From: an uncultured Clostridia bacterium
GTDB lineage: Bacteria; Bacillota; Clostridia; Oscillospirales; Acutalibacteraceae
Direction of reading: 5' to 3'
Assembly: GCA_930990065.1 (NCBI GenBank)
Contig: CAKNOA010000020.1
Location: 1 to 38,282 of the forward strand
Length of the DNA: 38,282 nucleotides
Shown here: in pieces, positions 14,348 to 23,216 of the stretch
Layout of the letters: the number at the start of each line of letters is the position of its first letter
Numbering within the stretch: position 1 is the stretch's first letter
Translations under genes and position numbers: made by a program
The notes under the pieces: generated by a model
The model's input: only the letters and a program-made list of their open reading frames with translations
What the model was told of the DNA's origin: nothing
Database searches by the model: none

Positions 14348-16780
14348 TTAACCCATCACAACCTGTACGTCGTGGCAGCCTTCGCCGCAGTCGGGGATCA
14401 CGTTACCATCCAGCTTTTTGCCGTCTACGGTAACCGAAACAACGCCCTTTTGCACGCCGTTGGGGTTTTCCACCTGGATGTGGTACGTGCCGCCGCGCCA
14501 TTTGCGGTCCACGGTGAAGCCCTTGCGGTCACCGGGAATGCACGGGTCGATCATCAGCCCATCGTACTGGGGCTTGACGCCCAGCAGGTACTGGGATACG
14601 TTAAAGAACGTCCACGCGGCCGTACCGGTCAGCCAGCTGTTCTTGGCTTCGCCGGGACGGGCCGATTCCTTACCGGCGATCATCTGCGGGTACACGTACG
14701 GTTCCGTACGGTGGATTTCGCTGATGTCTTCCAGGTATGCCGGGCACGTCTTGCGGTACACTTCAAACGCCTTGTCGCCGCGGCCAATCACGGTTTCGGC
14801 AATGGAAATCCAGGGGTTGTTGTGGCAGAAAATGCCGCCGTTTTCCTTGTACCCGCAGGGGTAGGAGGAGATTTCGCCCAAATTCAGGTGGTATTCTTTA
14901 TATGCCGGCCAGTTCAGTACCGTGCCGTATTCGCAATCCAGCAGTTCGTGCACGGAATCCAGCGCCTTTTCGGCCAGGCCTTCCTTGACGCCGATACCGG
15001 CCATCACGCAGAAGCCGTTGCTTTCGATAAAGATCTTGCCGTCTTCGCATTCGTTGGAACCAATCTTCTTGCCAAAGGCGTCGTAGGCCCGCACAAACCA
15101 CGCGCCGTCCCAACCGGCATCCAAGGTGGCCTTGTACATCTTTTCGATTTCGTCGTGGGCGTAATCCGCTTCCGCCGTCTGGCCCGTGCGGCGGCACAGC
15201 TCTTCATATTCCCGGCCGATCATCACAAACATACCGGCAATGAAGACCGATTCCGCCACGCCGCTTTCAAAGTTCGAGCACGTCTGGAAGGATTCGCCGG
15301 GCGTGTCGGAGAAGCAGTTCAGGTTCAGGCAGTCGTTCCAGTCGGCCCGGCCGATCAGCGGCAGCCCGTGGGGGCCCTTGTGGGTGACCACATGGTCAAA
15401 GGAGCGCTTCAAATGCACCATCATGGTCTGGGCTTTGCTTTCATCGCAATCAAAGGGCACCATTTCATCCAGAATCGTCCAGTCGCCGGTTTCCTTGATG
15501 TACGCGGCCACACCGAAGATCAGCCACAGCGGGTCGTCGTTAAACCCGCTGCCCACATCCAGGTTACCCTTTTTAGTCAGGGGCTGGTACTGGTGGTAGC
15601 AGCTGCCGTCTTCAAACTGGGTGGCGGCAATATCCATAATGCGTTCCCGCGCCCGGGAGGGGATCAGGTGCACAAAGCCCAGCAGGTCCTGGGTGGAATC
15701 CCGGAAGCCCATGCCGCGGCCAATGCCCGATTCGAAGTACGAAGCCGAACGGGACATGTTGAACGTGACCATGCACTGGTACTGGTTCCAAATGTTGACC
15801 ATGCGGTCCATCTTTTCGTCGCCGCTTGCCACATGGTAGTTGGAAAGCAGGTCATCCCAGTAAGCATGCAGTTCCTGCAGGGCCGCGTCGACCTGTTCGT
15901 CGGTTTCAAAATAGGAGAGCATTTCTTTGGCGGGAGCTTTGTTGATCACGCCGGGCTTTTCCCATTTCTGGTCCTTCGGGTTTTCGCAATACCCCAATAC
16001 GAAGATGTAGCTCTTTTCTTCGCCGGGCTGCAAGGTGCAGCTCACGCAATGGGAACCAATGGGGGCCCACCCGTGGGCGATGCTGTTGAGGCTTTCCCCG
16101 GCAAACACCGCGTCGGGATGGTCAAAGCCGTTATACAGCCCCATAAAGGTTTCACGGTCGGTATCAAACCCGGCCAGGGGGGTGTTGACGGCAAATACCG
16201 CATAGTGGTTGCGGCGTTCACGGTATTCCGTCTTGTGGTAAATCGCGCTGCCTTCCACTTCCACTTCGCCAATGCTGTAGTTGCGCTGGAAGTTGGTCAT
16301 ATCGTCAAAAGCGTTCCACAGGCAGAATTCCACAAACGAGAACAGTTTGATATCTTTGGCCGTAGTGCCTTCGTTTTTCAGCACCACCCGATGCACTTCG
16401 CAATTGTGATGCAGCGGGACAAAAGACGTCTGCGTCACCGACAGACTATCTTTTTTCGAAGCAATCACCGAATAGCCCATGCCGTGGCGGCATTCATAGG
16501 CATCCAGTTTTGCTTTGACCGGCAGCCAGCCGGGGGTCCACACGCTGTCGCCGTCTTTGACATAAAAATACCGTCCGCCGGCATCGGTGGGCACGTTGTT
16601 GTAGCGGTACCGGGTCAAACGCAGCATACGCGCATCTTTATAAAAACAGTAACCGCCGGATGTGTTGGAAAAAAGGCCGAAAAAGTTTTCGCTGCCAAGA
16701 TAGTTAATCCAGGGGTACGGGGTATCCGGCCGGGTAATCACATATTCCCGGGCGGCGTCATCAAAATGACCAAATTTCAT
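14348..16780 (-). CDS. cbp: Cellobiose phosphorylase (GH94)
   Basis: An 810-residue GH94 phosphorylase, close along its whole length to the clostridial cellobiose phosphorylase as I remember it. It shows the N-terminal [37 protein letters not shown] and the catalytic [10 protein letters not shown] (general acid Asp about residue 483). It splits cellobiose with phosphate into glucose-1-phosphate and glucose in the cytoplasm; it has no signal peptide. The start at 16780 follows AAGGAGAGG and matches the family start; the frame runs on 107 codons upstream without homology. It diverges from the polyphosphate kinase gene. An operator-like palindrome overlies its -10 box. No cellobiose transporter lies beside it. 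Confidence 0.96.
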   Translation of the reverse strand: MKFGHFDDAAREYVITRPDTPYPWINYLGSENFFGLFSNTSGGYCFYKDARMLRLTRYRYNNVPTDAGGRYFYVKDGDSVWTPGWLPVKAKLDAYECRHGMGYSVIASKKDSLSVTQTSFVPLHHNCEVHRVVLKNEGTTAKDIKLFSFVEFCLWNAFDDMTNFQRNYSIGEVEVEGSAIYHKTEYRERRNHYAVFAVNTPLAGFDTDRETFMGLYNGFDHPDAVFAGESLNSIAHGWAPIGSHCVSCTLQPGEEKSYIFVLGYCENPKDQKWEKPGVINKAPAKEMLSYFETDEQVDAALQELHAYWDDLLSNYHVASGDEKMDRMVNIWNQYQCMVTFNMSRSASYFESGIGRGMGFRDSTQDLLGFVHLIPSRARERIMDIAATQFEDGSCYHQYQPLTKKGNLDVGSGFNDDPLWLIFGVAAYIKETGDWTILDEMVPFDCDESKAQTMMVHLKRSFDHVVTHKGPHGLPLIGRADWNDCLNLNCFSDTPGESFQTCSNFESGVAESVFIAGMFVMIGREYEELCRRTGQTAEADYAHDEIEKMYKATLDAGWDGAWFVRAYDAFGKKIGSNECEDGKIFIESNGFCVMAGIGVKEGLAEKALDSVHELLDCEYGTVLNWPAYKEYHLNLGEISSYPCGYKENGGIFCHNNPWISIAETVIGRGDKAFEVYRKTCPAYLEDISEIHRTEPYVYPQMIAGKESARPGEAKNSWLTGTAAWTFFNVSQYLLGVKPQYDGLMIDPCIPGDRKGFTVDRKWRGGTYHIQVENPNGVQKGVVSVTVDGKKLDGNVIPDCGEGCHDVQVVMG

Positions 16781-16860
16781 GGGGTACTTCCTCTCCTTCG
16801 TAATGTCGTGCGGTACGGCCCGATCATTTTTGGTACAAGGCACACAAAAACCACACGCGG

Positions 16861-16879
16861 GGTATGGTTTCATGATACC
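16861..16879. promoter_or_regulatory. Palindromic operator candidate over the cellobiose phosphorylase -10 box
   Basis: GGTAT-N9-ATACC, overlapping the -10 hexamer and predicted start of the minus-strand promoter. A repressor bound here would block initiation. The regulator is unknown and none is encoded nearby. Confidence 0.5.
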
Positions 16880-16900
16880 GCAAAGTACGGATATTTTCAA
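16872..16900 (-). promoter_or_regulatory. Promoter of cellobiose phosphorylase
   Basis: On the minus strand TTGAAA (16895-16900), 17 bp, TATCAT (16872-16877). The start would fall near 16865, leaving a leader of about 85 nt. The gene-free stretch 16781-17148 holds this promoter, three inverted repeats and the promoter of the gene on the other side; no small gene was seen. Confidence 0.65.
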
Positions 16901-16922
16901 CCGGGAACGCAAAAGAAGAAAA

Positions 16923-16938
16923 AAATTTGCCCAAATTT
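16923..16938. repeat. Inverted repeat AAATTTG-CC-CAAATTT
   Basis: A perfect palindrome with 7-bp arms upstream of the cellobiose phosphorylase -35 box. Its position suits an activator or a second repressor site for the divergent region. Confidence 0.4.
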
Positions 16939-16942
16939 CACG

Positions 16943-16958
16943 GAAGACTTTCGTCTTC
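16943..16958. repeat. Inverted repeat GAAGAC-N4-GTCTTC
   Basis: A perfect 6-bp-arm inverted repeat 4 bp from the preceding palindrome. It could be part of the same control region or a coincidence. Confidence 0.3.
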
Positions 16959-17068
16959 TCTTTCCTTTCCCATGCCTTTTGAAACGGGACAAATTTTCTC
17001 TGTTTGCCAATTTTAAGCCGTTGCCGGGGTAAACCGAAAGAAAAAGGCATTTTAACCGGAAATTTTTC

Positions 17069-17096
17069 TCGACTTTTCCACACGATGTGGTATAAT
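17069..17096 (+). promoter_or_regulatory. Promoter of the polyphosphate:AMP phosphotransferase gene
   Basis: TCGACT (17069-17074), a 16-bp spacer and a perfect TATAAT (17091-17096), about 52 bp upstream of the start codon. Confidence 0.65.
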
Positions 17097-17148
17097 AACA
17101 AAAAACACGGCGTACAGCCAGCCGATCAGGGAAAGGGCGGGAACTATC

Positions 17149-18651
17149 ATGCTGGAAAAAATCGATCTTTCTAAAAAAATGGATAAGAAAAAGCAAAAAG
17201 AAATCTATGAAAAAGAAAGCGCGCGCCTGGCCGTTTTGCAGCGGGCCTGCAAAGCGGCGGGTATGCCGGTGATGATCGTATTTGAAGGGCTGGGGGCTTC
17301 CGGAAAAGGGACCCAGATCAACCGCCTGATTCAGGCCATGGACCCCAGAGGGTTTGTGGTGCATGCGGTCAATAAAGAAAGCCAGGAAGAGGCCATGCAT
17401 CCGTTTTTGTGGCGGTTTTGGACCAAAATCCCCCCGAAAGGGCAAATTGCCGTGTTTGACCGCAGCTGGTACCGCACGGTGCTGACCGACCGGTTCGATC
17501 AGCGCACGCCGGAAGCCGCTTTGCCCCAGGCGTTTGAGGATATCCGCAGCTTCGAAGAGCAGCTCACCAGCGGCGGGTATGTGCTGATTAAACTTTTCTT
17601 ATATATCAGCAAAGAAGAGCAGAAAAAGCGGTTCCAAAAATTGCTGCAAACAGAGGAAACCGCCTGGCGGGTATCCAAAGAAGACTTACAGCGGAATAAG
17701 CGCTACCAGGAATACCTGGATATGAACGAAGAAATGCTGCAAAAGACGGATACGGATTTTGCCCCTTGGACGATTATCGAAGCGGAACACCGGGATTTTG
17801 CCGCCGCCAAGATTATGACCGTGGTAGCCAACCGCCTGCAGGCGGAACTGGATAAACAGAAGAATGAGGAAAAGAAACCGGTTATAAAAGATACCGGCGA
17901 AAGTGAGAGCTTCCGTTCCGGGGCGCTTTCCGGGGTGGATCTCACCAAAAAACTCAGCCGGGACGAGTACAAAAAACGGCTGCAGGCTTTGCAGGAACGC
18001 ATCGGCTTTTTGCACAATGAACTGTACCGGCTGCGCATCCCGGTGGTGCTGGGGTTTGAAGGATGGGATGCCGGCGGCAAAGGCGGCGCCATTAAGCGTC
18101 TGACCAGCCACCTGGATCCTCGCGGATATCTGGTACATCCCACGGCGTCCCCCAATGATACGGAACGGCAGTACCATTATTTGTGGCGCTTTTGGAAAGA
18201 TATGCCCAAAGACGGCCACATCACCATTTTTGACCGCACCTGGTACGGCCGGGTGATGGTGGAACGCATCGAGGGGTTCTGTACCAAAGAGGAATGGAAG
18301 CGGGCCTACCGGGAAATTAACGAAATGGAACAGCACCTGGTCAATGCGGGGGCTGTCGTGCTCAAATTCTGGATGCAGATCGATAAAGACGAGCAGGAGC
18401 GCCGGTTCCGTGACCGCATGAACAACCCGGAAAAGCAGTGGAAAATCACCGACGAAGACTGGCGCAACCGGGAAAAATGGGATCAGTACGAAGTGGCCGT
18501 CAATGAAATGCTGCTGCGCACCTCGACCTCCTATGCGCCGTGGATTATCGTAGAAGGCAATGATAAGTACTACGCCCGGGTGAAAGTGCTGGAAACCGTG
18601 ATTGAGGCCATTGAAAAGAAAATTAAGGAAAAGCAAGGCAAGAAAAAATAA
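17149..18651 (+). CDS. pap: Two-domain polyphosphate:AMP phosphotransferase (PPK2 family)
   Basis: A 500-residue protein made of two tandem PPK2 domains (about residues 30-235 and 270-490). Double-domain members use polyphosphate to phosphorylate AMP to ADP in the cytoplasm. The C-terminal domain has the full Walker A G-W-D307-A-G-G-K311-G and F-D-R-T-W-Y-G-R. The N-terminal domain has G-L-G49-A-S-G-K53-G-T and F-D-R-S-W-Y but lacks the Asp that PPK2 enzymes usually have in that loop, so it is probably not catalytic. A charged linker with many Lys and Glu separates them. It stands alone between its own promoter and a strong terminator, divergent from cellobiose phosphorylase. A role in energy balance under phosphate or starvation stress is inferred. 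Confidence 0.92.
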   Translation: MLEKIDLSKKMDKKKQKEIYEKESARLAVLQRACKAAGMPVMIVFEGLGASGKGTQINRLIQAMDPRGFVVHAVNKESQEEAMHPFLWRFWTKIPPKGQIAVFDRSWYRTVLTDRFDQRTPEAALPQAFEDIRSFEEQLTSGGYVLIKLFLYISKEEQKKRFQKLLQTEETAWRVSKEDLQRNKRYQEYLDMNEEMLQKTDTDFAPWTIIEAEHRDFAAAKIMTVVANRLQAELDKQKNEEKKPVIKDTGESESFRSGALSGVDLTKKLSRDEYKKRLQALQERIGFLHNELYRLRIPVVLGFEGWDAGGKGGAIKRLTSHLDPRGYLVHPTASPNDTERQYHYLWRFWKDMPKDGHITIFDRTWYGRVMVERIEGFCTKEEWKRAYREINEMEQHLVNAGAVVLKFWMQIDKDEQERRFRDRMNNPEKQWKITDEDWRNREKWDQYEVAVNEMLLRTSTSYAPWIIVEGNDKYYARVKVLETVIEAIEKKIKEKQGKKK

Positions 18652-18695
18652 AAAGGGATCTTCGGGAAAAGGTTCCATCCAAAGAAGCCAGAAAG

Positions 18696-18732
18696 AAAAA
18701 ACCTGTCCGCGTTATTGGCGGGCAGGTTTTTT
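18696..18732. terminator. Bidirectional terminator between pap and the histidine phosphatase
   Basis: A 15-bp stem (aaaaaacctgtccgc with its partner at 18718-18732, one G-U pair) around a short loop, with A and T runs on its two sides. It serves the converging genes on both strands. Confidence 0.88.
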
Positions 18733-18746
18733 AATGGAGCTATTTT

Positions 18747-19472
18747 TCAGTGCCGCTCTTCCAAGCAGTCGTAGGTTTCGCAGAAACGGGCGGCAAAGGA
18801 AGGCTCTTCATTTCCGGCATATAGGTGGGAGATGTCGCCAAACGACGACATGCGGAAAATGGCGATCCCCTGCTGCCGCTCTTCGGTACATAGCGTGGTA
18901 ACCGACGTGGGAGCCGCTACGCTGCCCTGCCAGAAGATGTACGGCGAGCACCCCAGCAGGTGGGAAAGCAGCACACAGGAAACCCCAAAATGGCAGAAAA
19001 ACGCCACCGTTTCCCGGTTGGGGCGCACAGCGCGATAGAGGTTCCCGTCCCGTTCATAGCCGTGCTCGGCCAACAGGGCATCGAGCCCCCGGCAAACTTC
19101 GGTATATTTTTCCCGAATAGGGCCGGTTGCAAGCAACGGGGCATCCAAAAAGGCATCTTTCTCATAGAGCAAAGGCATGCGCGTCCATTCGGCGGGCATT
19201 CTGTCCCAAGGGAGCTCTTTTTCGCCCGTCACCGGGTTTGTAAGGTGATACGTAAATTCCTGCAGCCAGTCTTTAATTTCAGCGCGGCGGTGCAATTTGC
19301 GCAGCGTGAGGGAGGCCGTGTCTTTGGCCCGGCCCAGGGGGGACACGTAAAAAGCGTCCACCGGTGTGCGGGCCATGCGCTCGCTCAGAAGGGCGGCTTC
19401 CCGCCACCCTTTTTCGGTCAGGGAGTCGTGCTCATAATCGGGGTCACCGTGGCGAATCAGAAGTAATTTCAT
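18747..19472 (-). CDS. Histidine phosphatase superfamily protein
   Basis: A 241-residue member of the histidine phosphatase (phosphoglycerate mutase-like) superfamily. The phospho-acceptor motif is R7-H8-G9 in L-L-I-R-H-G-D-P-D-Y, with the second active-site His in F-F-C-H-F-G. S-P-L-G-R-A-K-D-T-A is the usual third block. A Trp/Pro-rich middle insert (about residues 70-110) is longer than in the smallest family members. It is cytoplasmic, and the substrate may be a sugar phosphate, nucleotide or other phosphoester. It is monocistronic, with its own promoter and a palindrome near its transcription start. The start is supported by the conserved N-terminal strand; the GCGAGG site upstream is modest. 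Confidence 0.9.
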   Translation of the reverse strand: MKLLLIRHGDPDYEHDSLTEKGWREAALLSERMARTPVDAFYVSPLGRAKDTASLTLRKLHRRAEIKDWLQEFTYHLTNPVTGEKELPWDRMPAEWTRMPLLYEKDAFLDAPLLATGPIREKYTEVCRGLDALLAEHGYERDGNLYRAVRPNRETVAFFCHFGVSCVLLSHLLGCSPYIFWQGSVAAPTSVTTLCTEERQQGIAIFRMSSFGDISHLYAGNEEPSFAARFCETYDCLEERH

Positions 19473-19499
19473 AAAAAAGAACCTCGCTTTCGTGACGAA

Positions 19500-19519
19500 A
19501 CTTTATCCATACATAAAGT
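19500..19519. promoter_or_regulatory. Operator candidate at the histidine phosphatase promoter
   Basis: ACTTTAT-CCATAC-ATAAAGT, a perfect palindrome with 7-bp arms just downstream of the -10 box and across the expected start site. No regulator gene is adjacent. Confidence 0.45.
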
Positions 19520-19520
19520 A

Positions 19521-19549
19521 AGTATAAAGCAGCTTTCGGGAAAACACAA
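19521..19549 (-). promoter_or_regulatory. Promoter of the histidine phosphatase gene
   Basis: On the minus strand TTGTGT (19544-19549), 17 bp, TATACT (19521-19526). Confidence 0.6.
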
Positions 19550-19582
19550 TGCCAATAAAACGGAAACTTTCCCCCGGTGTGG

Positions 19583-19611
19583 TAGACTTTTGAGCGGGAA
19601 GAAAGTATAAT
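19583..19611 (+). promoter_or_regulatory. Promoter of the GLUG-repeat lipoprotein gene
   Basis: TAGACT (19583-19588), 17 bp, TATAAT (19606-19611), about 55 bp upstream of the start codon. Confidence 0.7.
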
Positions 19612-19665
19612 AAAAAAATATATTGGGTTTATTTGCCTTTATTGGGTTTCCCTATAAGGAGGAAA

Positions 19666-21957
19666 ATGAGTACCATGAAACGTTTTACCGCCTGGTTATG
19701 CAGCGTGGCCCTGCTAATTTCGGTCTGCGGCTGTCAAAACGATCATCCTACGGAAAAACCGGCCTCGTCGCCGACCCCTACACCGTCGCAATCCGAAAGT
19801 GAAAGTACCCCGCCCGAATCGGAACCGCTGTATGAAGAAGCGCTGATCCCGCAGGAAACCTGGACGGCTGCGGGTGCTTTTGCCGGGGGGACCGGTACGG
19901 TGGAGGATCCGTTCCAAATTGCGAACGCGGAGCAACTCGCCTTGATGGCCCAGCTGGTCAATAGCGGGGCCCAGGTACCCGATGAAGAGGCAGAAGAAAG
20001 CGAAACGGCCGAATCCAGCGCGCAGGCGTCAGGGGAAAGCAAAAGCAGCTCCCCCGATGAAAAAAGCCAATCGCAAGAACCGGATGTGGAAGAACCGGCC
20101 AGTAGTACAGGTTCCGCCGAAAGCTCTTCGGTTCGTGATAAAAAAGAGTCCGGTGAAACCGTTTTGCTGTACCGGGATGCCTGTTATGTGCTCACACAGG
20201 ATATTCAGCTCAACGATACGGCGGCGTTTGCTTCGTGGGAAACGGCTGCGCCCCGGTACGGTTGGGTGAGCATTGGAACCGAAGAAAATCCCTTTACCGG
20301 CCGGCTGGATGGCAAAAATCACACAGTCAGTGGCCTGTATGTATACGTGTACAGTGATACAAACGGCAGTGTAGGCCTGTTTGGCGTGGCCAGCGGAGCC
20401 GAAATTTTGAACCTGACCGTCAGCCGCTCGTCGCTCACCGTGCGCAACGGCGCGGCCGATCGGGTAGGTGCCATCGCCGGTACACTGGAAAATGCCAGTA
20501 CGCTGAATCATTGCACGGTGGAAGATAGCGTGACGGTGCAGGCGGTCAATGGCGGAGAAGCGATAGGCGGCCTGGTGGGGGTGGCCGAGAGCAGCCACCT
20601 GCTGTCCTGCCTGAATGCCGCCAGCCTTTCCCAACGGGGCGAAACTTCGGGGGCCATGGGCGGCCTGGCCGGGCTATATACGATGCAAAAACAGGAAGAC
20701 GATACGCGCAAAGCCGTGGTCAAAGTGGAGAGCTGTGAAAATACCGGGAGCGTACAAGCCCAGGGCAGCGTGTATGCCGGGGGACTGTTTGGGCTGCTCG
20801 CATTGGAAGAAAAGAGCACCGTTACCACCTTCAGCATGAAAAAATGCCAGAATACCGGCGATGTGACCACGGCAGGGACCGCCGGGGGCATGATTGGTAG
20901 GAGCCGGATTCAGTCCGTATCGGTTACGCTGTATCAGTGTGAGAACCGGGGCCAGGTATCCGGCAAGACCACCGGCGGCATGGTGGGCAGCGCCCAGACC
21001 ACCGGGGGAACGATTTCCGTACGTTCTTGTGTAAATAATGGTGCGGTGTCCGGCACCGGCACCACCGGCGGAGTGACCGGCGGGGTGGAAGCGGACGCAC
21101 AGAGCACCGTGCAGATTTCCCAGTGCCAAAACGGGGGCCCGGTTACGTCGTCGCAGGGACGGGCAGCCGGTCTGCTGGGCAGCTGCGTGCTGGCGGGAGA
21201 CAGTACCGGCCGGGTGCTGGATTGTTCGAACTTTGGCGTGGTGGCCTCCACAGGAAGTAGCGGGGCGGCCGGCGTGGTGGGCCGCGTAACCATGCAGGAC
21301 ATCGCCGAACGGGGCAATCAGCTGGTCATACAGCTGTGCCGTAATTCCGCGGCCGTTACGGCGAACGGGGAAGAAAAAAGCGGCGAATTGGGCGGCATTC
21401 TGGGCTTTTTGCAGACATCGGGCGCAAAAGACCGGGCCGAAATTTCCCAGTGCGGCAATAACAGCAACCTAACTGGTGGTACCGGCTGTGTGGCCGGGGG
21501 CATACTGGGCCGCGATGAACAAAAAGGAAAAGCCGGCAATGTGACGGTTTCTGATTGCTACAATGTGGGCGATATTTCCCTTACAAACCAGGAAGACGAC
21601 GGCTGTGCCGGTGGCCTGATTGGACAAACCTATCAGACCGTGATGAGCACCAGCTATAATGCCGGGGTTATCACGCTGCAGACGGCCAATAAGCGCAACG
21701 GCGGCCTGGTGGGCGAAATGGTCACCCCCGGGGCAGAACATCCAAGCCAGATCAAATGGTGCTATTATCTGAACCTGAATGAAAAAGCGATTTCGTATAC
21801 CACCGCTAAGGACGGCAGTGTCCGCAGTGACCTGGTGGTGGAAATTGCCGCTTTGGGTGCCAGTGATTTTACCAGCGAAGAGAAATTCGTGGGCTTTGAT
21901 TTCGAATCGGTCTGGAGCATCGAAGGGGCGTACCCGCTGCTTCGCAATCTGAACTAA
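19666..21957 (+). CDS. Secreted lipoprotein with a GLUG-type beta-helix repeat
   Basis: A 763-residue surface lipoprotein. The signal peptide ends in the lipobox V-C-G-C, giving lipid-modified C23. A Ser/Thr/Pro/Glu-rich tether follows (about 24-70), then a G-T-G-T-V-E-D-P-F-Q-I-A-N-A-E-Q-L entry segment. This is interrupted by a Ser/Glu-rich stretch (about 104-160) before the domain resumes at Y-V-L-T-Q-D-I-Q-L-N. From about 295 to 690 some twelve repeats carry G-G-L-V-G-like cores, each followed by polar turns and Cys-x-N strands, as in GLUG/beta-helix adhesins. The C-terminus has the usual W-S-I-E-G-A-Y-P-L-L. It may bind a surface or glycan; this is inferred. ATG at 19666 is close to AAGGAGG; ATG at 19675 is also possible. 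Confidence 0.85.
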   Translation: MSTMKRFTAWLCSVALLISVCGCQNDHPTEKPASSPTPTPSQSESESTPPESEPLYEEALIPQETWTAAGAFAGGTGTVEDPFQIANAEQLALMAQLVNSGAQVPDEEAEESETAESSAQASGESKSSSPDEKSQSQEPDVEEPASSTGSAESSSVRDKKESGETVLLYRDACYVLTQDIQLNDTAAFASWETAAPRYGWVSIGTEENPFTGRLDGKNHTVSGLYVYVYSDTNGSVGLFGVASGAEILNLTVSRSSLTVRNGAADRVGAIAGTLENASTLNHCTVEDSVTVQAVNGGEAIGGLVGVAESSHLLSCLNAASLSQRGETSGAMGGLAGLYTMQKQEDDTRKAVVKVESCENTGSVQAQGSVYAGGLFGLLALEEKSTVTTFSMKKCQNTGDVTTAGTAGGMIGRSRIQSVSVTLYQCENRGQVSGKTTGGMVGSAQTTGGTISVRSCVNNGAVSGTGTTGGVTGGVEADAQSTVQISQCQNGGPVTSSQGRAAGLLGSCVLAGDSTGRVLDCSNFGVVASTGSSGAAGVVGRVTMQDIAERGNQLVIQLCRNSAAVTANGEEKSGELGGILGFLQTSGAKDRAEISQCGNNSNLTGGTGCVAGGILGRDEQKGKAGNVTVSDCYNVGDISLTNQEDDGCAGGLIGQTYQTVMSTSYNAGVITLQTANKRNGGLVGEMVTPGAEHPSQIKWCYYLNLNEKAISYTTAKDGSVRSDLVVEIAALGASDFTSEEKFVGFDFESVWSIEGAYPLLRNLN

Positions 21958-21988
21958 ACAGGCAACCAGGTGAAAAGAGGAATTGATC

Positions 21989-22855
21989 ATGATACAGGCC
22001 TTTTTAACCCGGTGCCGCCTTCATAAATGGCCGGTTTACGGGGTCACCGTATGGCAGGGGAACGCGTGTTTGGAAACATGGGAAGCCGGACCCGGCCGCC
22101 GGTACCCGGTCTATTCGGCCACGAAATCGTTTACGGCAACAGCCGTGGGGATGGCGCTGCAGGAGGGCCTTGTATCCCTGCAAGCGCCCATTCTCCGGTA
22201 TCTATCGCAGGAAGTGGGGGAACTGTCCTCCGTTCAGCGGGCCATGTGGGATAAAGTGTCCCTGGAACGGCTGCTCACCATGTCCGTGGAAGGGTTTCCT
22301 TTCCGTCCCCGGGAGGGGGAAGACTGGATGGAGCAGGCCTTCCAGTGCCCCATCCACCCGGAAAAACGGGTATTTGCCTACTCGAATTTTCCGGCCTATC
22401 TGGTGGGGGCTGCGCTGGAAAATGCCGTGGGGGAAAGCCTGATGGACTACATGCGCCCGCGGTTGCTTGTCCCCCTGGGAATACCCGATCCGCCGCACCG
22501 CCTATGTCCCCGGGGCCATTTTTACGGGGCGACCGGCATGGAACTTACGGTGGAAGAACTCGCCCGGCTGGGGCGGCTGTACGAACAAGAAGGGTGTTTT
22601 GATGGCGTCCGGTGCCTATCGAAAGAATGGGTGCAACAGGCTACTGCCTGCCAGATCGAAAACGACCGGGGCGGGTATGGGTACTTTTTCTGGCGGCACC
22701 GGGACGGCTTCTGTATACGGGGCAAATGGGGGCAATTTTGCCTGGTGGCCCCGAAATCGCATGTAGTGGCCGCCTGTGTAGCCCATGTACCCCAAGCGGC
22801 CGACGAGCTGCTCCAAGCGTTGGATGAAATACTTTTGCGCCCACTGGGCGGATGA
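21989..22855 (+). CDS. Beta-lactamase-fold serine hydrolase
   Basis: A 288-residue member of the serine beta-lactamase/class C esterase superfamily. Nucleophile motif S43-A-T-K46, Y131-S-N133 and a G-K246-W-G in the place of the third (KTG-like) box are all present, so it is probably an active hydrolase. It has no signal peptide or membrane segment and should be cytoplasmic, unlike penicillin-binding relatives. It could be an esterase or peptide/amide hydrolase. The ATG at 21989 is 8 nt after AAAAGAGG; a TTG two codons earlier is less likely. It begins 31 nt after the lipoprotein stop with no terminator between, so the two are likely co-transcribed. No functional link between them is evident. 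Confidence 0.83.
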   Translation: MIQAFLTRCRLHKWPVYGVTVWQGNACLETWEAGPGRRYPVYSATKSFTATAVGMALQEGLVSLQAPILRYLSQEVGELSSVQRAMWDKVSLERLLTMSVEGFPFRPREGEDWMEQAFQCPIHPEKRVFAYSNFPAYLVGAALENAVGESLMDYMRPRLLVPLGIPDPPHRLCPRGHFYGATGMELTVEELARLGRLYEQEGCFDGVRCLSKEWVQQATACQIENDRGGYGYFFWRHRDGFCIRGKWGQFCLVAPKSHVVAACVAHVPQAADELLQALDEILLRPLGG

Positions 22856-22862
22856 AAACAAA

Positions 22863-22894
22863 AAAACAGCCCGGCTTTTTAGCCGGGCTGTTTT
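22863..22894. terminator. Bidirectional terminator between the serine hydrolase and rpsR
   Basis: A perfect 14-bp stem (aaaacagcccggct and its complement) around TTTT, with A and T runs on the outer ends. It serves both converging transcripts. Confidence 0.92.
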
Positions 22895-22912
22895 GATTTG
22901 CAACCGTTACAA

Positions 22913-23164
22913 TCAGTCGCTGCTGAAGGGCAGCAGAGCAAGATGACGGGCGCGTTTGATCGCAACCGTCAGGTCACGCTGATGACGGGCACAGGTGCCA
23001 GTCACACGGCGGGGCAGAATCTTGCCTCTTTCCGAAATGAAGCGGCGAAGCTTCGCGACATCCTTATAATCGATGGTGCCGATCTTGTCGACGCAGAAGC
23101 TGCAAACTTTTCTGCGGCCTTTGCGACCACCGCGGCGGTTGTCTCTTTCAGGTCTATCAGCCAT
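22913..23164 (-). CDS. rpsR: 30S ribosomal protein S18
   Basis: An 83-residue S18 with the conserved I-D-Y-K-D-V[21 protein letters not shown] core. It keeps C-S-F-C and T-G-T-C-A-R-H, a zinc-binding form. It binds the 30S platform as a partner of S6. Last gene of rpsF-ssb-rpsR. AAAGGAGG lies just upstream of the start. Confidence 0.98.
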   Translation of the reverse strand: MADRPERDNRRGGRKGRRKVCSFCVDKIGTIDYKDVAKLRRFISERGKILPRRVTGTCARHQRDLTVAIKRARHLALLPFSSD

Positions 23165-23216
23165 GAGGAAAGCCTCCTTTACGTCATAATAAAAAGTTCA
23201 AAGGGAAGAAGTCTCA

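Noticed and set aside
14132-17032. A 966-codon open frame on the plus strand
   Set aside because: It is fully antisense to cellobiose phosphorylase, whose product matches GH94 along its whole length. The frame is a by-product of GC-rich codon use and has no recognisable domain.
20540-21730. Repeated sequence in the lipoprotein gene as a tandem DNA repeat
   Set aside because: The repeats are at protein level (GLUG-type cores) and diverged in DNA; no exact tandem units were seen.
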